DNA of 64,000 bases from Zafaria ginkgonis (lineage in GTDB: Bacteria > Actinomycetota > Actinomycetes > Actinomycetales > Micrococcaceae), in NCBI RefSeq assembly GCF_039540195.1, contig NZ_BAABEO010000026.1, positions 141,173-205,172 of the forward strand, written 5' to 3'. The translations under genes and the position numbers were made by a program. The notes beneath the pieces are model-generated. The model made no database searches. It had not been told where the DNA came from and saw only the letters and a list, made by a program, of their open reading frames with translations. This document shows positions 8,889 through 17,572 of this stretch, one piece after another; the stretch's first letter is position 1, and every line of letters begins with the position of its first letter.

Positions 8889-8930
8889 GGAAGGTCCCGG
8901 CACCACGCCACGGAACGGCCGGGACTTTCC
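8889..8930 (+). promoter_or_regulatory. Hairpin between kinase and transaldolase genes
   Basis: Arms GGAAGGTCCCGGC (8889-8901) and GCCGGGACTTTCC (8918-8930) pair over 13 bases with one G-U, and the loop is 16 bases. It lies in the 138-base gap inside an otherwise tightly packed operon. It could be a partial terminator or an RNA-processing barrier that uncouples transport genes from transaldolase and phosphofructokinase. Confidence 0.5.
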
Positions 8931-8991
8931 GCCCCAGCCCTCCGCAGCAGGCCCGCCAACCGCACACCACATGAAGTTTCAGGAGAAACGA

Positions 8992-10107
8992 TTGACTACA
9001 CCAACCCAGCTTCTTTCTGATGCCGGCGTGTCCATCTGGCTCGACGACCTCTCCCGTGAGCGCCTGTCCAGCGGTTCGCTGCAGAGGCTCATCGACGAGA
9101 AGAACGTCGTGGGCGTGACCACCAACCCGTCGATCTTCCACGCCGCAATCACCGCCGGCCACTACTACGACGCCAAGGTCGCCGAAATGGCAGCCCAGGG
9201 CGCCAGCCTGGAGGCGGCGATCTTCGAGATCACCACCACCGATGTCGCCGATGCCTGCGATCTCTTCGCCCCGGTCGCCGCAGCCACCAACGGCGTCGAT
9301 GGCCGCGTCTCCATCGAGGTGGACCCCCGCCTGGCCTGGGACACCGCCGGCACCATCGCCGAAGCCAAGCACCTGCACGGCAAGGTCGGCAAGGACAACG
9401 TGCACATCAAGATCCCCGCCACCGTCGAAGGCCTGCAGGCAATCACCGCGGTCCTGGCCGAGGGCATCAGCGTCAACGTGACCCTCATCTTCTCCCTCGA
9501 GCGCTACCGTGCCGTGATCAACGCCTTCCAGTCCGGCCTGGAGCAGGCCAGGGACAACGGCCACGACCTCTCCAGGATCCACTCCGTGGCCTCGTTCTTC
9601 GTCTCCCGCGTGGACACCGAGATCGACAAGCGCCTGGACAAGATCGGCACCGAGGAAGCCAGGGCGCTCAAGGGCAAGGCAGGCGTCGCGAACGCCCGCT
9701 TGGCCTACCAGGTCCACGAGGAGCTGTTCTCCACCGAACGCTGGGCGGTGCTCGCCGACGCCGGTGCCTTGCCGCAGCGTCCGCTGTGGGCCTCCACCGG
9801 CGTGAAGGACCCGGCCTACCCGGACACCCTCTACGTCACCGAACTCGCAGCTCCCGGCGTCGTCAACACCATGCCGGAAAAGACCCTCGACGCCACCTTC
9901 GAGCACGGCGTGGTCACCGGCGATACCATCACCGGCACCTACGACGAAGCCCGCGAGACCCTCAACGCCCTCGAGGCGCTCGGCGTTTCCTACAACGACG
10001 TCGTGGCGCTCCTCGAGTCCGAAGGCCTCGAGAAGTTCGTGGCCAGCTGGAAGGAACTGCTGGCCGACGTCGAAGGCGCCCTCGCCGGCGCGCGGAAGAC
10101 CGCCTAA
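8992..10107 (+). CDS. tal: Transaldolase
   Basis: A 371-residue transaldolase of the long actinobacterial type, transferring dihydroxyacetone units between sedoheptulose-7-P/glyceraldehyde-3-P and erythrose-4-P/fructose-6-P. GVTTNPSIF near the N-terminus and the Schiff-base lysine in NVHIKIPATVEG are present. TTG at 8992 is chosen as start because AGGAG lies 6 bases before it and the product then begins TTPTQLLSDAGVSIW as in relatives. An ATG at 8971 would add seven residues. Position between two epimerases suggests it handles products of the imported sugar. Confidence 0.92.
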   Translation: MTTPTQLLSDAGVSIWLDDLSRERLSSGSLQRLIDEKNVVGVTTNPSIFHAAITAGHYYDAKVAEMAAQGASLEAAIFEITTTDVADACDLFAPVAAATNGVDGRVSIEVDPRLAWDTAGTIAEAKHLHGKVGKDNVHIKIPATVEGLQAITAVLAEGISVNVTLIFSLERYRAVINAFQSGLEQARDNGHDLSRIHSVASFFVSRVDTEIDKRLDKIGTEEARALKGKAGVANARLAYQVHEELFSTERWAVLADAGALPQRPLWASTGVKDPAYPDTLYVTELAAPGVVNTMPEKTLDATFEHGVVTGDTITGTYDEARETLNALEALGVSYNDVVALLESEGLEKFVASWKELLADVEGALAGARKTA

Positions 10108-11109
10108 GTGGCTGCACCGTTCGATCCCAGCATTCCTTTCGTCCGCGCCGCGGCCTCAACGCCGCACCCGATCGGCGTTCACGCCGGGGTCTGGGTGCAT
10201 GACTGGTCGGCCCCTTCAGCCCGAACGGCGATCGAGGGCAGCGCCCAGGCCGGATTCGACCTGATCGAGATCCCGCTGCCAAGCCACCGCGGCACGGCGG
10301 CCAGTGCAGCCATGACCCGGACGCTGCTCGATGACAACGGAATCGACGCCGTCGTATCCCTTGCCTTGGGCGCCGAAACGGACATCAACACCGAAGACGT
10401 TGCCGTGTCGGCCCGCGGCGAGGAGAAACTCCTCGAGGCCGTGGCCTTCGCCCGGGAAATCGGCGCATCCTACGTAGGGGGCGTGACGTTCTCCGCCATG
10501 ACGAAATACGCGCACCCTGCCACCGAAGCGTCCCGCGCGAATTCGCTCGACGTCCTCACCCGTGTTGCCGCGACCGCTTCCGATGCGGACATCCGGATCG
10601 GCCTTGAATACGTCAACCGCTACGAGAGCAACCTCTTGAACACGGCTGCCCAGACCGCAGCGTTCATTACCGACCTGAAGCAACGCGGCGCTGACAACGT
10701 CCTGCTGCACATCGACACCTACCACGCCAATATCGAGGAACTGTCGCAGGCCGATGCCGTGAAGGACGCCGGAAAACTGCTTGGCTATCTCCACATGGCC
10801 GAGAGCCACCGCGGCCGGCTCGGAACCGGAACCATCGACTGGCCAGGACTGTTCGAAGCCCTCGCCGCCACGGACTACAAGGGGCCGCTGACCTTCGAGT
10901 CCTTCTCTTCGGACATTGTCTCCCCGGCCACCCGCGACGACATCGGCCTTTGGCGCAATCCCTGGAACGACCCTGCCGAAGTGGCCCGGCACGCGGCAAC
11001 CTTCCTGCGGGAGCACCTGGCCCTGTCAGCCAGCCCCATCTCACGTACCCAGCCACCCCAGAGGATCGAACGAGCACATGAAGATCGGAATACTCACCAG
11101 CGGCGGTGA
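10108..11109 (+). CDS. Second sugar epimerase-like TIM barrel protein
   Basis: A 333-residue paralogue of the epimerase at 7325. It shows the same metal ligands: Glu in IGLEYVNRYES, Asp in HIDTYHANIEE, His in HMAESHRGRLG and Glu in LTFESFSS. GTG at 10108 follows the transaldolase TAA with no gap. The C-terminus overlaps the start of pfkA by 32 bases, and the last 20 or so residues are basic and poorly family-like, so the true end of function may be earlier. Two different epimerases in one operon suggest two C3 or C2 conversions, or two substrates. Confidence 0.85.
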   Translation: MAAPFDPSIPFVRAAASTPHPIGVHAGVWVHDWSAPSARTAIEGSAQAGFDLIEIPLPSHRGTAASAAMTRTLLDDNGIDAVVSLALGAETDINTEDVAVSARGEEKLLEAVAFAREIGASYVGGVTFSAMTKYAHPATEASRANSLDVLTRVAATASDADIRIGLEYVNRYESNLLNTAAQTAAFITDLKQRGADNVLLHIDTYHANIEELSQADAVKDAGKLLGYLHMAESHRGRLGTGTIDWPGLFEALAATDYKGPLTFESFSSDIVSPATRDDIGLWRNPWNDPAEVARHAATFLREHLALSASPISRTQPPQRIERAHEDRNTHQRR

Positions 11110-12103
11110 CTGCCCGGGCCTGAACGCGGTGATCCGCGGAGTGGTGCTCAACGGCATCAAGCAGTACGGGCACGAATTCGTCGGGTTCCTCGACGGCTGG
11201 CGCGGAGTGGTCGAGGGCGACGTCATCGACCTGCCGCGCGCCTCGGTGCGCGGCATCTCCAAGCAGGGCGGCACCATCCTGGGAACCTCCCGCACCAACC
11301 CCTGCGACGACGGCGGCGGTCCCGAAGCCATCAAGGGCCACATGCGGCGGCTCGGCATCGACGCGATGATCGCCATCGGCGGGGAAGGGACCCTGGCCGC
11401 GGCCAAGCGGCTCACGGAGGCCGGCCTGAGGATCGTCGGGGTGCCCAAGACCATCGACAACGACCTCGACGCGACCGACTACACGTTCGGCTTCGACACC
11501 GCCGTGCAGATCGCCACCGAGGCCATCGACCGGCTGCGCACCACCGGCGAATCCCACCACCGGTGCATGGTCGCCGAGGTCATGGGCCGGCACACCGGGT
11601 GGATCGCGCTGCACGCCGGCATGGCCTCCGGCGCCCACGCCATCCTGATTCCGGAGCGGAAGGTGTCCATGGACCAGGTCACCGAATGGGTCACCGACGC
11701 CCACAAGCGCGGGCGGGCGCCGCTGGTCGTGGTGGCGGAGGGTTTTATGCCCGAGGGCGCCGAGGCCGCCCATTCCCACCGCGGTCTGGACGCCTTCGGC
11801 CGGCCCCGCCTGGGCGGCATCGCCGACCTGCTCGCCCCGGAAATCGAGGCGCGCACCGGTCTGGAGACCCGCGCCACCGTGCTGGGGCACATCCAGCGCG
11901 GAGGCGTGCCCACCGCCTACGACCGGGTGCTGGCCACCCGCCTGGGCATGGCCGCCGCCGACGCCGCCCACGCCGGAGCGTGGGGAACCATGGTCGCCCT
12001 GCGGGGCACCGACATCGTGCGGACCGGCTTTGCCGACGCCCTCGGCAAGCTCAAGACCGTGCCCGAAGGACGCTACGAGGAATCTGCCGTGCTGTTCGGC
12101 TGA
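11078..12103 (+). CDS. pfkA: 6-phosphofructokinase
   Basis: A 341-residue PfkA-type phosphofructokinase beginning MKIGILTSGGDCPGLN. Catalytic motif PKTIDNDLDATDYTFGFDTA and effector/substrate motif GEVMGRHTGW-like (AEVMGRHTGWIAL) are intact. The donor-selecting positions read GGEGT (Gly, ATP-type) and PKTIDND (Lys instead of Gly), the mixed pattern known from actinobacterial ATP-dependent enzymes. It would commit fructose-6-P (or sedoheptulose-7-P) made by the operon to glycolysis. It overlaps the upstream epimerase and ends 11 bases from the convergent MBL gene. Confidence 0.93.
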   Translation: MKIGILTSGGDCPGLNAVIRGVVLNGIKQYGHEFVGFLDGWRGVVEGDVIDLPRASVRGISKQGGTILGTSRTNPCDDGGGPEAIKGHMRRLGIDAMIAIGGEGTLAAAKRLTEAGLRIVGVPKTIDNDLDATDYTFGFDTAVQIATEAIDRLRTTGESHHRCMVAEVMGRHTGWIALHAGMASGAHAILIPERKVSMDQVTEWVTDAHKRGRAPLVVVAEGFMPEGAEAAHSHRGLDAFGRPRLGGIADLLAPEIEARTGLETRATVLGHIQRGGVPTAYDRVLATRLGMAAADAAHAGAWGTMVALRGTDIVRTGFADALGKLKTVPEGRYEESAVLFG

Positions 12104-12114
12104 CCGCCTAAGCG

Positions 12115-12936
12115 CTACTGGGAGCCGCCGGACAGGAACGCGTTCATGATCTCCGGGTAGGACTTCCCCTCCACTGCCGCCTGCATGCCGAAATCGAGGA
12201 TCACGGGCATGCTGTACTCGCCGTACTGCTCCGTCATGGCCGCCACGCCCTCGTCCTTCGTCGTGGCGGCGGAAGCGGCAGCCATGAACGCGCGGATGTA
12301 TCCCTCGTTGGTCTCCAGCAGGCCAGCGTCCCCCGCCGGACCATGCCCTGGCAGGACGGTGCCGAAGGGACCGGCCGACCGGAGCGTCTCGATGCCCGCA
12401 AGCGAGCCCTCCGGCCGGTATTCGACGAGCCACACGTGGACGCCGTTGAAGATCTGGTCACCGGTCGCGATCGCGCCGGCCGACGGAATGTACAGCGCGG
12501 AGGACTGCGTCGCCTCGCCCGGGCCCACCCGCAGGATGGGCAGCCGCTCTCCTTCGAGGTCGACGAACGGCTCGGTGAGCGGCTCGGGGATCACCCACGA
12601 GTCGGCAAGGTCTTCGCCGAAGACGGGCTTGTAGGTCCGATGGTACGTCGGCGCCAGTTCCTTGATCTCCTCGACGATCTCGGGCAGGGCGACCGCCCGG
12701 GCGTCCGGGAACGCCTCGAGGACCACGGGAAGGCCCAGGAAATGGTCGGGATGTGCGTGGGTGACGTAGACAGCGGTGAGGCGTTTGCCGGAGGCCTTGA
12801 TCCAGTCGACAACGCGCTGCGCGTCGCTCTTTGCGAACAGCGCGTCGACCAGGACGGCGTCCTCCGACCCCATGATCAGGTGGGCGCTGGACATGAAGCT
12901 CGCTTCGGATCCAACCAGCGTGTCGGTGGTGAGCAT
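12115..12936 (-). CDS. MBL-fold metallo-hydrolase
   Basis: A 273-residue metallo-beta-lactamase-fold protein with the THAHPDHFLG zinc motif near residue 80, a later ATGDQIFN metal-bridging Asp and VLPGHGP histidine. An AAGGAGT ribosome site precedes the ATG. The dimetal site is complete, so it is probably an active hydrolase. The substrate is unknown; glyoxalase II-like thioesters, lactones and beta-lactam-like amides are all possible. The deleted dodecin ORF lies just upstream on the same strand. Confidence 0.85.
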   Translation of the reverse strand: MLTTDTLVGSEASFMSSAHLIMGSEDAVLVDALFAKSDAQRVVDWIKASGKRLTAVYVTHAHPDHFLGLPVVLEAFPDARAVALPEIVEEIKELAPTYHRTYKPVFGEDLADSWVIPEPLTEPFVDLEGERLPILRVGPGEATQSSALYIPSAGAIATGDQIFNGVHVWLVEYRPEGSLAGIETLRSAGPFGTVLPGHGPAGDAGLLETNEGYIRAFMAAASAATTKDEGVAAMTEQYGEYSMPVILDFGMQAAVEGKSYPEIMNAFLSGGSQ

Positions 12937-12981
12937 GTCATTGACTCCTTCGTCAGGATGGCGGGCCCTGGCCCACGGCGG

Positions 12982-13065
12982 CTACGTCGTCTCGAGCCGG
13001 AAGCCGAGCTTGATGGTGACTTGCCAGTCGGAGATCTCGGGGATGCCATAGGTGTGGTTGGCCAT
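12982..13065 (-). pseudogene. Dodecin with an internal in-frame deletion (27 aa)
   Basis: From ATG 13065, behind a strong GGAGGAAGC ribosome site, the strand encodes MANHTYGIPEIS followed at once by DWQVTIKLGFRLETT and a stop. The first part matches the start of dodecins (MSNHTYRVIEI...) and the second matches their C-terminal strand (...FQVTMKVGFRLE...). A normal dodecin has about 70 residues, so roughly 40 residues, including the helix and the flavin-stacking tryptophan region, are missing without a frame change. It cannot form the usual flavin dodecamer. It may be a relic, an assembly artefact, or a translated micropeptide. Confidence 0.75.
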
Positions 13066-13195
13066 GCTTCCTCCGTGAAGATGGCCCCAGGACCGGCCCC
13101 TGAGGCGCGACGTCTGCAACGCTAGCCGGAAGCACCGCACGCGGCTAGGTGGCGGTGCCGCGGATGGCTGGTGTCCCTTCTGTCTCGCCGAACCG

Positions 13196-14383
13196 TCACG
13201 CATCCAATCGGTTGCTGTCCACCGGCAGTTGCTCGCTGTTTTTCGCGATTGCCGGGTAGGCGATCATCAGCCCGGCCGATACAACCCAAATGAGGCCGAT
13301 TCCTGCCACGGTAAGGCCGCCGTTGGGGCCCGTCATGGACCCCGCCAGCGCGGCACCGGCCGCGGCGGCACTCGTTCGGAGGCCGGCTCCGACCGTGAAG
13401 ACCTGGGACTTGAGGCGGGGCGGACTCAGATGGTTGCGGAGGTGGAGCATGGCGGTGGTCGCGGATGCGGTGAAGACACCCGACAGGCCTATGGCGACGA
13501 CCGTCCAGGCCGTCCCCAGGTCCAGGGCGGCGGCGACGGTGAACAGCCCGGTGACGAAAAACCCCACCATCATGACGGCCGGAGGCCGGGCTCGCGTGGG
13601 CCGGACCGTCTCGCACAGTGCTCCAACGAGGCTGCCTATCGCGAAGGACGTGACGAGCAGCGCTCCGTCACTCGGTGCCCCGGTCCGCTCGAGCGAAAGG
13701 GCCACCGCGGCAACTGCCAGCCCACCCTGACCCACCTGGCTTAGGGTGGATGCGCCGGTCACCACGGCCAGGGGCCGGTGCCCGAGGATGTGGCCGAGTC
13801 CATCAATGACCGACCGCCCGACGGAAACACCTGCGGCGCCATGCGACCGCAACCCGATTGCCACCGTGCTGAGAGCACCCAGAACCGCGGCAACGGCCAG
13901 CCCCCCGAGCGCGGCTTGGGCCGGAAAGAAAAGCGCCGTGACGGCGACCAAGGCAGGTCCTGCGACCGCGGACATGTTGTAGGAGAGCGCGTCATAGGCG
14001 AAGGCGCGCCGCTGGTCGGGGATCGCCTCTGCGACAAAACTTGAAAGCCCGCCCAAATAGAACGGTGCGACCGCTCCGGCCAGCGCCAAGAATACGAACA
14101 CCACGGGAAGAGCGATTTGGCCGAGGAACGCGGTCACGGCAAAGGCGACGGCGGTAAGAAAACCCGAGCCGGCGATCAGGATGCCGGGGTGGCGGGTCCG
14201 GTCCAGGGCGGCACCGACAAACGGTGCCGCGAGGACACTCGGACCGAGTGAAACGGCAACCAGGGCACCTCCCAGGCCAACGTCGTCCATCTGTTGCACG
14301 GCCAGGATCGGGATGGCCACGGCGGAACCGGCGGAAGCCAGCCGTGGGGGCACCGAAGCAGCGAGGTATCCGAGCGTACTCAT
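13196..14383 (-). CDS. MFS transporter
   Basis: A 395-residue major facilitator with about twelve hydrophobic segments starting MSTLGYLAASVPPRLASAG. The conserved loop after helix 2 reads GAALDRTRHPG, in place of the usual G-x-x-D-R-x-G-R. ATG 14383 is preferred over 14422 because the family starts close to helix 1 and an AAAGG site precedes it. Cargo unknown; drug or metabolite efflux is common for this layout. It is separated from its neighbours and probably transcribed alone from the 290-base gap upstream. Confidence 0.82.
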   Translation of the reverse strand: MSTLGYLAASVPPRLASAGSAVAIPILAVQQMDDVGLGGALVAVSLGPSVLAAPFVGAALDRTRHPGILIAGSGFLTAVAFAVTAFLGQIALPVVFVFLALAGAVAPFYLGGLSSFVAEAIPDQRRAFAYDALSYNMSAVAGPALVAVTALFFPAQAALGGLAVAAVLGALSTVAIGLRSHGAAGVSVGRSVIDGLGHILGHRPLAVVTGASTLSQVGQGGLAVAAVALSLERTGAPSDGALLVTSFAIGSLVGALCETVRPTRARPPAVMMVGFFVTGLFTVAAALDLGTAWTVVAIGLSGVFTASATTAMLHLRNHLSPPRLKSQVFTVGAGLRTSAAAAGAALAGSMTGPNGGLTVAGIGLIWVVSAGLMIAYPAIAKNSEQLPVDSNRLDA

Positions 14384-14673
14384 CCTTCGGTGACTGCCTT
14401 TCGGTCGTGACCGGTGCGGCAATCGGTCATCCGGAATCCGGGGGAACCGGCGCCGCGCTATCGGGCCTCCGGGGGAATGCTTCGACCCTACCCAAATGGA
14501 GCGGCGAGACCGGACCCAAGTTGTGAAGCCTTTGTTTTGCGTAACCTAAGTTCTCGGGGCTCAACCCACGGGAGTTGCGTCGGGCGAAACCAACTCCGAT
14601 TGGGTACGGAATGGTTGCACGCGAACCAGGTGGCGCCCCCGGATGCCGAGGGGCGCCACCTGGGTGCAGACGG

Positions 14674-15786
14674 CTAGGCCCGGGCCAGGCGGCGCCGCCA
14701 TACGGTCAGCGCGGTGCCGGCGAGGACCAGCGCGAAGCCGCCGGCTGCGATTGCGGCGGTGTCCCCGGCTCCGGTTTCGGCCAACGCGGCGGCGCGGAGG
14801 GCCTGGGGAGCGGCCTGCTCGGCCGCGGAGACGGCCACGCGCGCCGGCGTCTTCCCGGCCGCAGGCTTCACGACGGCGGCGGGAACAACCTCGGCCTCGG
14901 TCTCGGTGTCTCCGGGAGACGATCCGGCACCGGTGTCCTCCCCGTCCTCCTCGGCGAACTCGTACATCCAGTAGATCCAGTCCATGAGCTCCGCGGCGGC
15001 CTCCTCGTCGCCGGCCAACAGGTCCACGAACAGGGCTTCGAGGCCTTCCCAATCCTCGGCCAGCAGCAGTTCGGTCATGAGGTCCGTCAGATACAGCATC
15101 CCCTCCGACTCCATGAGCAGGTCCAGGTTTGCCTCGTCGAGGAACCATTCCTCGATCAGGGCAGGATCGTTCGCCACCTCGGCGGGAATGTTGAAGTCTT
15201 CGGGGGAGAAGAACCTGTCACCGATCTTGATCGGTGCAGCTGCCGGGGTGCCGCTGTCCTCGATGGCGGGGACATCGGTTTCCTCTTCGACCGAAGCCTG
15301 CGGGCCGGCCGTTTCGTCCTCGATGACCGCCGGCGTCTGGGCGGTCTGCTCGGGCACGAAATCCGCGTTCCCCGGTTCGCTCGCGCCGTCGGTCTCACTC
15401 TCGGCTGCGCCCGTGTCCGCAGGCGTCTGGTCGAGAGCCCCGTAGCCGGCCGGGAGCGATTCTTCCTCGTTCGGGGACCCGATGTCCTCCAGTTCCACGT
15501 GTGCGGGCGCCTCGGGGAATCCCTCGCCATCCGGGGTGTCCGCGGGGACCTCCGCCGCCGGCGCGTCGTCCGCAGGCAGCACGACGGCGGTCTCGGCCAG
15601 GCCCGCCTGGTCCGCGGCGGCCACCTCGGCCCCGTCCTGGGAGGGGACACCGTCCACCTGCTGCAGCTGCACGGACGGCGGGGCTGCGTCGGAGGCGGTG
15701 GGGTCCGCCTGGGCCGGGCCCGCTCCCAACAGCAGGGCCCCGCCGACACCGGCGGAAACAAGGACAGAACGCATACGCAACCCCAT
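14674..15786 (-). CDS. Cell-wall-anchored surface protein with LAETG sorting signal
   Basis: A 370-residue secreted protein with a signal peptide (MGLRMRSVLVSAGVGG...AQA) and a very acidic Ala/Pro/Glu-rich region. A Leu/Glu/Asp-rich middle (about 195-275, IEEWFLDEANLDLLMES) precedes a sorting signal LAETG, a hydrophobic stretch and the basic tail WRRRLARA. LAxTG signals are used by class E sortases of actinobacteria. No sortase is in the window. ATG 15786 is chosen from the AAAGGAAG site. Domain function is unknown; a surface-exposed or aerial-envelope role is inferred. Confidence 0.8.
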   Translation of the reverse strand: MGLRMRSVLVSAGVGGALLLGAGPAQADPTASDAAPPSVQLQQVDGVPSQDGAEVAAADQAGLAETAVVLPADDAPAAEVPADTPDGEGFPEAPAHVELEDIGSPNEEESLPAGYGALDQTPADTGAAESETDGASEPGNADFVPEQTAQTPAVIEDETAGPQASVEEETDVPAIEDSGTPAAAPIKIGDRFFSPEDFNIPAEVANDPALIEEWFLDEANLDLLMESEGMLYLTDLMTELLLAEDWEGLEALFVDLLAGDEEAAAELMDWIYWMYEFAEEDGEDTGAGSSPGDTETEAEVVPAAVVKPAAGKTPARVAVSAAEQAAPQALRAAALAETGAGDTAAIAAGGFALVLAGTALTVWRRRLARA

Positions 15787-16062
15787 GGGCTGGCTTCCTT
15801 TCAAGGGCGCGGGTGTACCGCATCGAGACGAGTGAAGGAGGCGAGGTCGGCGTGCGGCCTGCGGTCCTGATGTCCCCCTCGAAAGTCCCCCGAGGCAAGA
15901 TCATAGGCGACGGGAAGGGACTTCTCGTGCACGGATCACCGGGAAGCCCGGCGGGGCTCTTGAAACACGCGTCCGATGGCAGAAACACGCCCGCTGGCGG
16001 TCCTGCCGAAGGCGTGCGATAGTGCCCGCACAGAGTCTGGCAACAAACCCCAGGACACGAGA

Positions 16063-16092
16063 GAGGGGCTGCGGGAAATCCCGCAGCCCCTC
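16063..16092 (-). terminator. Terminator after trxA
   Basis: GAGGGGCTGCGGG (16063-16075) and its exact complement (16080-16092) form a 13-base stem with an AAAT loop 39 bases past the trxA stop. No long T tract follows on the minus strand, as is usual for actinobacterial hairpin terminators. Confidence 0.75.
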
Positions 16093-16131
16093 TTCGCTTG
16101 CTTTTCTTCCGAATCTCGGCCGGAACGCGCC

Positions 16132-16455
16132 TTACAGGTAGGCGGCGAACTCCTGCTCGATGATCTGCTTGGGTTTGGCGCCGATCGAGGTGGCCACGTG
16201 CTCGCCGCCCTTGAAGACGAACACGGCCGGGATGCTGGTGATGCCGTACTTGGCGGCGATGCCCGGGTTGTCGTCGACGTTGACCTTCACGACGTCGACC
16301 TTCTCGGCGTGCTCGGCGGCAATCTGGTCAAGCACCGGACCGAGCTGGCGGCACGGACCGCACCATTCAGCCCAGAAGTCGACGATGACGGCCTTCTCGG
16401 CCTCCAGAACCTCCGCCTGGAAGGTTGCGTCGGTAACGTCCTTGGCCTGGCTCAT
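16132..16455 (-). CDS. trxA: Thioredoxin
   Basis: A 107-residue thioredoxin with the active site WAEWCGPCRQLGP and the cis-proline segment GITSIPAVFVF. It reduces protein disulfides in the cytoplasm using electrons from TrxB, whose gene is 57 bases upstream on the same strand. Length and motifs are complete. This is the last gene of the murJ-pseudokinase-trxB-trxA run, closed by a strong hairpin. Confidence 0.97.
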   Translation of the reverse strand: MSQAKDVTDATFQAEVLEAEKAVIVDFWAEWCGPCRQLGPVLDQIAAEHAEKVDVVKVNVDDNPGIAAKYGITSIPAVFVFKGGEHVATSIGAKPKQIIEQEFAAYL

Positions 16456-16512
16456 GGCTGGCCCCTTTCTGCTGGATTTCGTTGCCGGAAGGCCGCGTCG
16501 CGGCCAACCGTG

Positions 16513-17457
16513 CTAGTGGTTGGTCAGGTAGTGCTCGACGTCGATGGCGGCGACGCAGCCGGAGCCGGCGGCGGTGATCGCCTGCCGGTAGGTCGGGTCG
16601 ATGACGTCGCCGGCGGCGAACACGCCCGGGAGGCTGGTCTTGGAGGTGCGCCCGTCGACCTTGATGGTGCCGGCCTCGGTGAGCTCGAGCTGGTCCTTGA
16701 CCAGTTCGATGCGCGGGTCGTTGCCGATCGCGACGAACACGCCGGTGACGTCCAGCACGGACTCGGTGCCGTCGACCAGGTTCTGCAGCTTCACGCCGGC
16801 GACCTTGCCGTTGCCCTCGAACCCGGTGACCGCGGAGTTCCACGCGAACTCGATCTTCGGGTGCTGCAGGGCGCGATCGGCCATGATCTTGGAGGCGCGC
16901 AGGGTGTCGCGGCGGTGGATCACGGTGACCTTGGAGGCGAACTTGGTCAGGAAGATCGCCTCCTCCATCGCGGAGTCGCCGCCGCCGACGACGGCGATCT
17001 CCTGGTCGCGGAAGAAGAAGCCGTCGCAGGTTGCGCACCAGGACACGCCGTGGCCGGAGAGGCGCTTCTCGTCGGGCAGGCCGAGCTCGCGGTAGGCGGA
17101 GCCGGTGGACACGATCACGGTGCGCGCCCGGTGCACGTCCCCGTTGGCCAGGGTCACGCTCTTGACGTCCCCGGCCAGGTCCACGGAGGCGACGTCCTCG
17201 AAGAGGATCTCCGCGCCGAACTTCTCCGCCTGCTTCTGCATGTTGTCCATCAGGTCCGGGCCCATGATGCCGTCCGGGAAGCCCGGGAAGTTCTCCACGT
17301 CGGTCGTGTTCATCAGCTCGCCGCCGGCGGTCACCGATCCGGCGACGACCAGCGGAGCCAGGTTCGCCCGGGCGGTGTAGACCGCGGCGGTGTACCCGGC
17401 AGGACCGGATCCGACGATGATGACGTTGCGGATGGCGGAGTTTGCTTCAGTGGCCAC
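16513..17457 (-). CDS. trxB: Thioredoxin-disulfide reductase
   Basis: A 314-residue flavoprotein: FAD motif VGSGPAGYTAA near residue 15, redox site CATCDG near 145, NADPH motif VGGGDSAMEEA, and the second FAD motif GVFAAGDV near the C-terminus. GTG 17457 is chosen because the longer frame from 17805 only adds Arg/Pro-rich sequence with no family match. It passes electrons from NADPH to TrxA, encoded directly downstream. Confidence 0.96.
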   Translation of the reverse strand: MATEANSAIRNVIIVGSGPAGYTAAVYTARANLAPLVVAGSVTAGGELMNTTDVENFPGFPDGIMGPDLMDNMQKQAEKFGAEILFEDVASVDLAGDVKSVTLANGDVHRARTVIVSTGSAYRELGLPDEKRLSGHGVSWCATCDGFFFRDQEIAVVGGGDSAMEEAIFLTKFASKVTVIHRRDTLRASKIMADRALQHPKIEFAWNSAVTGFEGNGKVAGVKLQNLVDGTESVLDVTGVFVAIGNDPRIELVKDQLELTEAGTIKVDGRTSKTSLPGVFAAGDVIDPTYRQAITAAGSGCVAAIDVEHYLTNH

Positions 17458-17572
17458 GCGGCGTGAACCTTCCGTTGGGGACCGGCGGCGCACAGGCGCC
17501 AGTTCCGGCTGTTGTTGAACGAGTCTGCCCGGCACAACGGCGTTGCGCCGGGCATTATTCCCGGGCCAGGAC

